Assembly: GCA_021802115.1 (NCBI GenBank)
Contig: JAKABA010000148.1
Span: 1-9,603 of the forward strand
Source: a bacterium
GTDB taxonomy: Bacteria > Chloroflexota > Dormibacteria > UBA8260 > Bog-877
Length of the DNA: 9,603 bases
Reading direction: 5' to 3'
The position numbers and the translations under genes are program-made. The notes beneath the pieces are model-generated. The model did no database searches, was not told where the DNA came from, and saw only the letters and a program-made list of their open reading frames with translations. Shown piece after piece: positions 1 through 5,782 of the stretch. Position 1 is the first letter of the stretch. The number at the start of each line of letters is the position of its first letter.

Positions 1-162
1 TCCTCAGGGCTCAGCATGTACACTGAGATTGCAGAGTACCTGGTTTTCGCATCCCGGGTTGGCGGCCCCGGCCGGGGCGGCGTGGGCGCGGCCGACGCTC
101 AGGATCGGGTATGGAACTGGCGGCGCGGCCCACCTGCCGCAGGGAGCAGAAGGAGATGGACC
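1..162. other. Upstream region of prfC
   Basis: This stretch lies between the left edge and the prfC start. The first ~58 bases are visibly less GC-rich than the rest, as expected of a regulatory region. A perfect 14-base palindrome at 65-78 (GCCCCGGCCGGGGC) could fold as a 5-bp stem with a 4-nt loop, but no T-tract follows it. I found no convincing -35/-10 pair. The prfC frame stays open back to an ATG at 16, but that stretch has no release-factor similarity and reads as low-complexity G/R/A-rich sequence, so I treat it as non-coding. Confidence 0.4.
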
Positions 163-1740
163 GTGAGCGAGGCTGAGAGCGTGCTGGAGCAGGCTCGCAG
201 GCGCCGCACATTTGCCATCATCAGCCACCCCGACGCCGGCAAGACGACCCTCACCGAGAAGTTCCTCCTCTACGCCGGCGCCGTCCAGGAGGCGGGTGCG
301 GTGCGGGCACGCCTGGGCCGGCGCCGAGCGACATCCGACTGGATGGCGATGGAGCAGGAGCGTGGGATCTCGATCACCTCGACTGCGATCCAGTTCGATT
401 ACGCGGGCCACGTGCTGAACCTGCTCGACACCCCCGGCCACCGTGACTTCTCCGAGGACACCTACCGGGTGCTGGCGGCGGCCGACGCCGCGGTCATGGT
501 CTTGGATGTGGCCAAGGGGATCGAGGCCCAGACCCTCAAGCTGTTCGAGGTCTGCCGCGCGCGCAGGCTTCCCATCATCACCTTCCTCAACAAGCTGGAC
601 CGCCCCGGGCGGTCGCCGCTCGAGCTGCTGGATGAGATCCAGGAGCAGATCAACCTCAGACCGACTCCGGTCACCTGGCCGGTCGGGATTCCCGGCGACT
701 TCCGGGGGGTGGTGCACCGGGGAAGCGGGGAGTTCATACGCTTCACCAGGACCACGAGGGGGACGACCATCGCCCCCGAGGAGGTGGTCTCCCCGGTCCA
801 GGCCGCCGCCGAGCATCCCGCGGCCTGGGCGGCGGCACGGGAGGAGGTCGCCCTGCTCACGGCGGTCGGAGCCAACCTGGACATGCCCTCGTTCCTGGCG
901 GGCGAGTCCACCCCCCTCTTCGTGGGTTCGGCGCTCACCAACTTCGGGGTCCGTCACCTCCTCGAGGCGGTGGTCAACCTGGCGCCCGCGCCCGCCGCCC
1001 GGGCGGCCGCGGATGGCACCCCCCGGCCCCTGGAGGCCCCGTTCTCGGGGTTTGTGTTCAAGATTCAGGCCAACATGGACCGCGCCCACCGCGACCACGT
1101 CGCCTTCGTCCGGGTCTGCTCCGGCCGGTTCGAACGTGGCCAGACCCTGGTGCACCAGCCCAGCGGGCGCCCCTTCTCCACCAAGTACGCAGCCTCCATG
1201 TTCGGCAGCGAGCGCAACACCGTGGACACCGCCTACCCGGGGGATGTGGTCGGGCTGGTGAACGCCACGGAGCTGCGCATCGGCGACACCCTCTTCGCCG
1301 CCGATCCGGTGGTGTTCCCGCCCATCCCGACCTTCGCTCCCGAGCTGTTCGCCACCGCCCGCCCCCACGACACCTCCCGCTACAAGCAGTTCCGCAAGGG
1401 CCTCTCGCAGCTGGAGCAGGAGGGGGTGGTGCAGGTCCTGGCGGATCCTGAGGGGGATCCCGCGCCGATCCTGGCCGCCGTCGGTGAGATGCAGTTCGAG
1501 GTGCTGTCGCAGCGCCTGAGCACTGAGTATGGCGCCCCGGTCCACCTCAGCCTCACCCCCCACCGGCTCGCTCGGCGGACCGACGTGGCAACCGCTGCCG
1601 AGCTGCGCTCGACCCGCGGTGTCAAGATCCTGCGCCGCAGTGACGGCACTCTGCTGGCTGCCTTCGAGAGTCCCTACTGGCTCGACCATCTGCAGGGCGA
1701 GCACCCGGAGTGGCAGCTCGAGTCGATCCTCACCGAATGA
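163..1740 (+). CDS. prfC: Peptide chain release factor 3 (RF3, translational GTPase)
   Basis: RF3 is a cytoplasmic GTPase that binds the ribosome after peptide release and removes the class-I factors RF1 or RF2. The 525-residue product is close to the ~529 residues of E. coli RF3. All G motifs are visible: P-loop SHPDAGKTT (21-29), switch-I RGISIT (67-72), DTPGHRDFSEDTYR (89-102), NKLDR (143-147) and SALTNFGV (256-263). The SEDTYR tail of G3 and the SALTNFGV motif separate RF3 from EF-G and other translational GTPases. An EF-Tu-like domain 2 and the RF3 C-terminal domain (including VGEMQFEVLSQRL) follow without interruption. I chose GTG at 163 because AAGGAG (150-155) precedes it by 7 nt and the next residues match the usual RF3 N-terminus. 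The frame is open back to an ATG at 16, which would add 49 unlikely residues. pncB starts 4 nt after the stop, suggesting co-transcription and perhaps translational coupling. The family assignment is very secure. Confidence 0.96.
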   Translation: MSEAESVLEQARRRRTFAIISHPDAGKTTLTEKFLLYAGAVQEAGAVRARLGRRRATSDWMAMEQERGISITSTAIQFDYAGHVLNLLDTPGHRDFSEDTYRVLAAADAAVMVLDVAKGIEAQTLKLFEVCRARRLPIITFLNKLDRPGRSPLELLDEIQEQINLRPTPVTWPVGIPGDFRGVVHRGSGEFIRFTRTTRGTTIAPEEVVSPVQAAAEHPAAWAAAREEVALLTAVGANLDMPSFLAGESTPLFVGSALTNFGVRHLLEAVVNLAPAPAARAAADGTPRPLEAPFSGFVFKIQANMDRAHRDHVAFVRVCSGRFERGQTLVHQPSGRPFSTKYAASMFGSERNTVDTAYPGDVVGLVNATELRIGDTLFAADPVVFPPIPTFAPELFATARPHDTSRYKQFRKGLSQLEQEGVVQVLADPEGDPAPILAAVGEMQFEVLSQRLSTEYGAPVHLSLTPHRLARRTDVATAAELRSTRGVKILRRSDGTLLAAFESPYWLDHLQGEHPEWQLESILTE

Positions 1741-1744
1741 CCGC

Positions 1745-3172
1745 ATGGTTGGGGAGACCACGTTGAGCGATTCCATCGGATCTGCGCCCGATCGACGCCG
1801 GGAGGCCGCCGCCTCCAGTCTCGAGCCGTCACCCGCGCTCCTGCTCGACCTCTACGAGCTGACCATGGCGGACGCCTACCGGGCCGAGGGGATGGCCGAC
1901 GACACGGCGACCTTCAGCCTCTTCGCCCGGGCCCTGCCGCCCACCTGGGGATTCCTGGTCGCAGCCGGCCTGGACGATTGCCTCCGGTGGTTGGAGCACC
2001 TGAGCTTTTCCGCCGCCGACCTGGAGGCGGTGGCCGCCCTGGGCGGCTTCTCCCCCTCGTTTCTGGAGTGGCTGGGGAAGGTCAGCTTCCGCGGCCGGGT
2101 GCGGGCGGTGCCAGAGGGCACGATCGTCTTCCCGAATGAGCCGATCCTGGAGATTGAAGGCCCCCTGGGGGTGGTCCAGCTGGCCGAGACCTACCTTTTG
2201 AACCAGGTGACCCTCCAGACCGGGCTCGCCACCGAGGCCGCCCGCTGCCGGCACGCCGCCCAGGGCCGACCGGTCATCGACTTCGCGCTCCGGCGCGCGC
2301 CGGGCGTGGACGCGGGGATGAAGCTGGCCCGGTGCTCGCGTCTGGTGGGGCTGGCGGGAACCAGCAACGTGGCCGGCGCCGGCCGGTACCAGCTGCCGGC
2401 GAGTGGCACCATGGCCCACTCCTTCGTGCAGGCTCACTCGGACGAGCTCACCGCCTTCCGCCGCTTCGCCGCCACCTTCGCGGAACGCACCCTGCTGCTG
2501 GTGGACACCTACGACACTGAGCGCGGGGTGGAGCACGCGATCCAGGTGGCTTCCGAGATGCGCCGGGCCGGGATCGAGATCCATGGCATCCGGATCGACT
2601 CTGGCGACCTCGCGGAGATGTCCCGCCGGGCCCGCCGGCGGCTGGACGCGGCCGGCTTTCCGAACCTGATCATCTTCGTCAGCGGCGGCCTCGACGAACA
2701 CCGGATTCACCAGCTGGTAACCGAGGCGGGGGCCCCCATCGATGGCTTCGGCGTCGGCACCACCCTGGGAGCGGCGGGCGGGGTTCCGACCGTGGAGACG
2801 GTCTACAAGCTGGTGGACCATCAGGGACGTCCCGTCCGCAAGACCTCCTCGGGGAAGTCGACCTGGCCGGGCGCCAAGCAGGTCTACCGCCGGTCAGATT
2901 GGTCCAGCGACCTGCTCGGCCTGGCCGACGAGGACCCACCCACCGCATCGGCCACGCCGCTGCTGGAGGAGGTGATGAGGGAGGGCCGCCGGACCGCGGC
3001 CGGCCGCCGCCAGCTGAGTGCTTCCAGCCGGCACTTCGAAGACCAGTGGAGGCGCTTGCCGCCGCAGCTCAAGGAGCTGCAGTCGCCGCCCAGCTATCCT
3101 GTCAACCCCAGCCCCGAGCTGGAGCATCTCACCGCGGCCGTGGACCGCAGCTTGGCCGCCACCTCGGCCTGA
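1745..3172 (+). CDS. pncB: Nicotinate phosphoribosyltransferase (NAD salvage)
   Basis: The enzyme joins nicotinate and PRPP, with ATP hydrolysis, to make nicotinate mononucleotide, the entry step of the Preiss-Handler NAD salvage route in the cytoplasm. The 475-residue product shows the NAPRTase hallmarks in order: YELTM (37-41) near the N-terminus, FPNEPILEIEGP, the central GTSNVAGA segment, GTMAHSF (221-227) whose His225 is the probable phosphorylated histidine, RIDSGDLA (283-290) and GFGVGT (334-339), the last two forming the phosphate-binding side of the barrel. The length fits bacterial NAPRTases of the mycobacterial PncB1/PncB2 size. The start is uncertain. ATG 1745 lies 4 nt past the prfC stop but has no Shine-Dalgarno sequence. 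An in-frame TTG at 1763 has GGAG (1753-1756) 6 nt upstream and may be the true start, costing six residues. Both lie before the conserved region. The gene is followed by a strong hairpin at 3184-3225 and converges on the class V aminotransferase. Confidence 0.94.
   Translation: MVGETTLSDSIGSAPDRRREAAASSLEPSPALLLDLYELTMADAYRAEGMADDTATFSLFARALPPTWGFLVAAGLDDCLRWLEHLSFSAADLEAVAALGGFSPSFLEWLGKVSFRGRVRAVPEGTIVFPNEPILEIEGPLGVVQLAETYLLNQVTLQTGLATEAARCRHAAQGRPVIDFALRRAPGVDAGMKLARCSRLVGLAGTSNVAGAGRYQLPASGTMAHSFVQAHSDELTAFRRFAATFAERTLLLVDTYDTERGVEHAIQVASEMRRAGIEIHGIRIDSGDLAEMSRRARRRLDAAGFPNLIIFVSGGLDEHRIHQLVTEAGAPIDGFGVGTTLGAAGGVPTVETVYKLVDHQGRPVRKTSSGKSTWPGAKQVYRRSDWSSDLLGLADEDPPTASATPLLEEVMREGRRTAAGRRQLSASSRHFEDQWRRLPPQLKELQSPPSYPVNPSPELEHLTAAVDRSLAATSA
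1753..1756 (+). promoter_or_regulatory. Candidate ribosome binding site favouring a TTG start for pncB
   Basis: GGAG sits 6 nt before an in-frame TTG at 1763, six codons into the ATG-initiated reading. The ATG at 1745 has no purine-rich tract upstream and could depend on re-initiation from prfC. This site therefore bears on the start choice. Confidence 0.35.
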
Positions 3173-3183
3173 GCCCGCATCCC

Positions 3184-3225
3184 CGGTCCAGGAGCTGGGC
3201 GATCAGGGCTTCAGCTCCCGGACCG
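3184..3225. terminator. Strong bidirectional hairpin between pncB and the class V aminotransferase
   Basis: Arms 3184-3197 (CGGTCCAGGAGCTG) and 3212-3225 (CAGCTCCCGGACCG) are complementary at 13 of 14 positions with a 14-nt loop. The single mismatch is A:C in a plus-strand RNA but becomes a G:U wobble in a minus-strand RNA, so the stem is continuous for the aminotransferase transcript. The loop contains the aminotransferase stop codon (TCA at 3203-3205 on the plus strand), and the right arm covers its last codons. No U-tract follows on either strand. This is the U-less hairpin type often proposed as a terminator in high-GC bacteria. Termination in both directions is inference. Confidence 0.6.
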
Positions 3226-4432
3226 CCGCCAGGAGCCGTTCGACATCGCCGGCGTCGTTGTAGTGGACCAGCCCCGCCCTGACCGCGCCGCCCGCCGCGC
3301 GCAGGCCCAGGGCACCCACCAGCTCAAAGGCGTAGTTGTCGCCGCTCCAGACGTTGATGTGGCGGGCCGCGAGGTGCTCCGCCACCTCATCGGGCGAGCG
3401 GCCCTCAGCCGCGAAGTAGGCCGTGGGCGCGCGGTGGGCGGAGCGGCCGTACAGGGTGACATGCCCCATCTGTCCCAGCCCCTCCAGAAGCTGCCTGAAC
3501 AGCGACTGCTCGTACTCCTCCACCGCCGCCATGGAGCGCAAGATCCGCTGCCGCCGCGTTCCCTGCGCCTGCGGCAGAGCCGCGGCCAGGTGGTCCACCG
3601 CCGCGGTGACCCCGGCCAGGTCGGCGAGCTGAGGGGTGCCCCACTCGAAGCGCTCCGGCACCGAATCACTGGAGGGCAGGAGCTTGTCGGGCGCGAGGGT
3701 CTCGAGGAGGCTCGGGGATGCGACCACGGCCCCCACGTGGGGGCCGCACCATTTGTACGCCGAGGTCGCGTAGAAGTCGGCTCCCAGGGCCGCCATGTCC
3801 ACCGCGAAGTGGGGGGTGTTGTGCACTCCATCCACGTACACAAGGGCCCCCACCGCATGGGCCAGCTCAGCTATCCGCCTGACCTCCGGCCGGATGCCCA
3901 GGAGGTTGCTGGCGGCCGTCACCGCCACCAGCCGGGTGCGCTCCCCCAGCAGCTCGCGGTACTGCTCCCACCCCAGCTCACCCGAGCTGGGGTCCACCGT
4001 GGCCCACCGCACCACGACCCCGGTTCGCTCAGCGGCCTGGACCCAGGGGCGGACGTCGGCATCATGATCCAGCTGAGAGACGATGATCTCGTCGCCCGGC
4101 CGCCAGTGCCTGGCCAGGGTCTGAGCCATCCGGTAGGTCAGGGTGGTCATGTTCGGACCCAGGACGACCCCCTCCGGCACCCCGCCCACCAGGTCCGCCA
4201 CCGCCCGCCGGCACTCGGCCACAATGGCGTCGGCACGGTGGCTGGACGGAAAGTGGCCATCGGTGTTGCTCAGCCCGTGGCGGTAGGCGTCGGCGATGGC
4301 CTCGATCACAGGGATCGGGGTCTGGGTGCCGGCGGCGCCGTCAAGGTAGGCATATCCGTCCGCCAGCTGAGGAAAGTCCGCCCGGACCCGATCGACCTCG
4401 AATCGCCCGCCTGCCGCCGGCTCACCCGCCAC
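3203..4432 (-). CDS. Class V PLP aminotransferase, cysteine-desulfurase-like (no catalytic Cys)
   Basis: This 409-residue protein is a fold-type I PLP enzyme of the class V group (NifS/SufS/isopenicillin N epimerase relatives). It most resembles the cysteine-desulfurase-like subfamily typified by Vibrio VC1184. Visible features are YLDGAAGTQTP near the N-terminus, SQLDHDADVRPW (the PLP-stacking-histidine region), VTAASNLLG, YVDGVHNTPH with Asp201 for the pyridine nitrogen and His204, and SAYKWCGPHVG with Lys227 as the Schiff-base lysine. The C-terminal NVWSGDNYAFE and RAGLVHYN motifs are typical of that subfamily. Only two cysteines occur, in VAECRR and KWCGPH, and neither is in the C-terminal loop that carries the persulfide-forming cysteine of NifS or SufS. 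Classical desulfurase activity is therefore doubtful and the substrate is unknown. GTG 4432 is preferred because GGAGG (4441-4445) is 8 nt upstream. The ATG at 4438 is only 2 nt from it. The frame is open to 4609, but that extension is low-complexity. Confidence 0.9.
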   Translation of the reverse strand: MAGEPAAGGRFEVDRVRADFPQLADGYAYLDGAAGTQTPIPVIEAIADAYRHGLSNTDGHFPSSHRADAIVAECRRAVADLVGGVPEGVVLGPNMTTLTYRMAQTLARHWRPGDEIIVSQLDHDADVRPWVQAAERTGVVVRWATVDPSSGELGWEQYRELLGERTRLVAVTAASNLLGIRPEVRRIAELAHAVGALVYVDGVHNTPHFAVDMAALGADFYATSAYKWCGPHVGAVVASPSLLETLAPDKLLPSSDSVPERFEWGTPQLADLAGVTAAVDHLAAALPQAQGTRRQRILRSMAAVEEYEQSLFRQLLEGLGQMGHVTLYGRSAHRAPTAYFAAEGRSPDEVAEHLAARHINVWSGDNYAFELVGALGLRAAGGAVRAGLVHYNDAGDVERLLAAVRELKP

Positions 4433-4436
4433 TGTC

Positions 4437-4445
4437 ATCACCTCC
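4437..4445 (-). promoter_or_regulatory. Extended Shine-Dalgarno of the class V aminotransferase
   Basis: Read on the minus strand, 4445 to 4437 is GGAGGTGAT, a 9-base match to the complement of the 16S rRNA 3' end. It overlaps the first two bases of the ATG at 4438, which makes that ATG a poor start. The GTG at 4432 has 8 nt spacing from GGAGG. This decides the start chosen here. Confidence 0.55.
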
Positions 4446-4633
4446 AAGGTTGACTGGACCTCCGTGATCAGTCGACGTCTCCGCCCCGGCCCCTGCCCAC
4501 CCCCACGGGCCCCGATCTTACCGAGATGCGCCGTCCAGACCTCCGCCTGCAACCGGACGCGAGCCAGGCCAACGCCGCCCACCTTCGGATTCTGCGCGGG
4601 CGGTTCCACGACAGCACCCGCGCCGAGTGGACA

Positions 4634-4639
4634 TATGCT
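4634..4639 (+). promoter_or_regulatory. Possible -10 element for the Ddn-family gene
   Basis: TATGCT matches four of six bases of the -10 consensus and fits the TANNNT form common in actinobacteria. It lies about 50 nt upstream of the ATG at 4692. No good -35 is present at 16-18 nt; the nearest resemblance, ACGACA at 4608-4613, is 20 nt away. The rest of the divergent 4433-4691 region shows only a TAAGAT (minus strand, 4515-4520) that could serve the opposite gene. Both are weak guesses. Confidence 0.22.
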
Positions 4640-4691
4640 GAACCAGTGCAGGCCCGGGGGCTTGTCTGATTCGAGCCAGCAGGAGGAGCAG

Positions 4692-5141
4692 ATGGCCGAC
4701 CAGCAGAATCAGGAGCCGACCCGGCTCTTTGGGCCGGAACACGTTCGCCGGTATCGCGAGACCGGTGGCCGGGAGGGCCACGACTGGATGGGCACCTCGA
4801 CTTTGATTCTCACCACCCAGGGCAGGGCGTCCGGGCAGCCCCGCCCGACTCCTCTCATCTACGGCCGCGACGGCGACCGCTATGTGGTGGTCGCCTCCAA
4901 GGGGGGAGCGCCTACCCACCCCGCCTGGTACCTCAACCTGGAGCGCAACCCGGCGGCCGAGATCCAGGTCTGGTCGAAGACCATTCCGGTGTCAGCCGCA
5001 GTTGCCACCGGGGCGGAGCGCGAGCGGCTGTGGAAGCTGATGGTGGGCCAGTGGCCCGCCTACGAGGACTACCGGAAGAAGACCACCAGGGAGATCCCCG
5101 TCGTGGTGCTCACACCGGCCAGCCCCGGCGCCCACGGCTGA
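4692..5141 (+). CDS. F420-dependent nitroreductase-fold protein (Ddn/DUF385 family)
   Basis: The 149-residue product belongs to the deazaflavin-dependent nitroreductase family, small split-barrel proteins that bind reduced cofactor F420 and reduce quinones, nitro compounds or other acceptors. The signature runs from residue 38 to 87: LILTTQGRASGQPRPTPL, YGRDGDRYVVVASKGG and PTHPAWYLNLERNP. The GR-SG-PR, SKGG and PAWY elements are the cofactor-contacting segments in this family. A short N-terminal part with GHDWMGT precedes the barrel, and length is normal. The start is ATG 4692 with AGGAGG (4681-4686) 5 nt upstream. Upstream in-frame ATGs at 4464 and 4635 lack such a site and would add non-homologous residues. 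No signal peptide or membrane segment is seen. The natural substrate cannot be told. Its presence implies that the host makes or takes up F420. It converges on osmC with 20 nt between stops. Confidence 0.9.
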   Translation: MADQQNQEPTRLFGPEHVRRYRETGGREGHDWMGTSTLILTTQGRASGQPRPTPLIYGRDGDRYVVVASKGGAPTHPAWYLNLERNPAAEIQVWSKTIPVSAAVATGAERERLWKLMVGQWPAYEDYRKKTTREIPVVVLTPASPGAHG

Positions 5142-5166
5142 GCAAGCGCCGGGAAGGTGGCTCAGC
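5137..5166. terminator. Inverted repeat spanning the ddn-like and osmC stop codons
   Basis: GCTGAGC (5137-5143) and GCTCAGC (5160-5166) are exact 7-bp complements separated by 16 nt. Each arm contains one of the two convergent TGA stop codons. A G:U pair (5136/5167) could extend it. There is no T-tract on either strand. It may act as a weak bidirectional terminator, but the stem is short. Confidence 0.32.
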
Positions 5167-5602
5167 TCAGGAGGTGGGCCTCCAGGGTGATCTTGGTTCC
5201 GGCCAATGCCTTGCTCACCGGGCAGTGCAGCTTGGCGTCCTCGGCGACCTTCTCGAAGCCGGCCTGGTCGAGGCCCTGCAGGCGACCGTCGACCTTCAGG
5301 TGGATCCCGGAGATCATGAAGCCGCCCGCTGGATCCGGTTCCAGGGTGACCGCCGCACTGACATCGAGGCCCTGGGGGGTGCCGCCGGCCTGGGCGATCA
5401 GCGCCGAGAGCTGCATCGCATAGCAGGCAGCGTGCGCGGCCGCGATCAGCTCCTCCGGGCTGGTGGCGCCACCCGCCTCCTCGGCGATCCGCTTGGGAAA
5501 GCTGACCGCATAGGTCCCAACCCCACTGCTGGAAAGCTCCACCTGGCCCGAACCCTCCTGGAGGGTCCCGCTCCAGGTCACATGCGCTCTGCGTACTGCC
5601 AT
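5162..5602 (-). CDS. osmC: OsmC-family peroxiredoxin (organic hydroperoxide reductase)
   Basis: OsmC-type proteins are cytoplasmic dimeric thiol peroxidases that reduce organic hydroperoxides. The 146-residue product has the family length and both catalytic cysteines: Cys60 in SPEELIAAAHAACYAM and Cys127 in KLHCPVSKAL. Arg38 and the Glu50/Glu51 pair correspond to the conserved charged residues near the peroxidatic thiol. The N-terminal W-G-L-GSG pattern and the FPKR segment match the OsmC branch rather than Ohr. The start is ATG 5602 with GGGAGG (5613-5618) 10 nt upstream. A TTG at 5611 is only 1 nt from that site and is rejected. It is transcribed away from the transketolase gene and converges on the Ddn-like gene. 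An adjacent F420 oxidoreductase and hydroperoxide reductase suggest a redox-stress theme, but as convergent genes they are not one operon. Family call is secure; the symbol is by similarity. Confidence 0.92.
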   Translation of the reverse strand: MAVRRAHVTWSGTLQEGSGQVELSSSGVGTYAVSFPKRIAEEAGGATSPEELIAAAHAACYAMQLSALIAQAGGTPQGLDVSAAVTLEPDPAGGFMISGIHLKVDGRLQGLDQAGFEKVAEDAKLHCPVSKALAGTKITLEAHLLS

Positions 5603-5655
5603 CTCGATCAATCCTCCCTTAGCCCTGCGGACAGGTTGCGCCCCGCCCGATTCGG

Positions 5656-5682
5656 ATGATACGCAAAGTCAGGCCGGCTCAA
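5656..5682 (-). promoter_or_regulatory. Candidate osmC promoter
   Basis: On the minus strand, TATCAT (5656-5661, five of six bases of the -10 consensus) is preceded by TTGAGC (5677-5682, four of six of the -35 consensus). The spacer is 15 nt, slightly short. The predicted transcript start would be near 5649, leaving a leader of roughly 47 nt that contains the GGGAGG ribosome binding site. It is the best promoter-like pair in the window. Confidence 0.38.
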
Positions 5683-5701
5683 TTGGCCGTCCCTGGCGAG
5701 A

Positions 5702-5707
5702 TAGACT
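5702..5707 (+). promoter_or_regulatory. Possible -10 element upstream of the transketolase
   Basis: TAGACT fits the TANNNT -10 form and matches four of six consensus bases. No clear -35 lies 16-18 nt upstream; the TTGGCC at 5683 is only 13-14 nt away. If used, transcription would begin near 5713, exactly at an ATG that opens a 16-codon mini-ORF. Confidence 0.25.
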
Positions 5708-5721
5708 CAGACATGGCGGCG

Positions 5722-5741
5722 CCCGAGGCCTCCGGCTCGGG
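5722..5741 (+). repeat. Leader hairpin upstream of the transketolase
   Basis: CCCGAG (5722-5727) and CTCGGG (5736-5741) are exact complements with an 8-nt loop. They lie about 40 nt before the transketolase start, inside its presumed 5' leader. The stem does not overlap the ribosome binding site at 5771-5775. A regulatory role is unproven; at this GC content such stems also arise by chance. Confidence 0.3.
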
Positions 5742-5782
5742 ACGTGGGTGCGACCGGGCTTGAGTGCGGTGGAGGTGCTGTG

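Noticed and set aside
16..162. A 49-residue N-terminal extension of release factor 3 starting at ATG 16.
   Set aside because: No RF3 similarity, no ribosome site at ATG 16, and a well-placed AAGGAG directly upstream of GTG 163.
4..1776. A 590-codon minus-strand open frame across prfC.
   Set aside because: Same antisense artefact of GC-rich codon use. No motifs, and RF3 on the other strand is unambiguous.
3263..4453. A 396-codon plus-strand open frame opposite the class V aminotransferase.
   Set aside because: The protein is compositionally biased (H/R/G/P-rich) and without motifs, while the minus-strand frame has a complete PLP enzyme.
4433..4609. An N-terminal extension of the class V aminotransferase to ATG 4609.
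   Set aside because: The added residues are Arg/Gly-rich and unlike the family, and a near-perfect Shine-Dalgarno sits just before GTG 4432.
4692..5602. A joint redox operon of the F420 oxidoreductase and OsmC genes.
   Set aside because: They are on opposite strands and convergent, so they cannot share a transcript. The thematic link may be coincidence.
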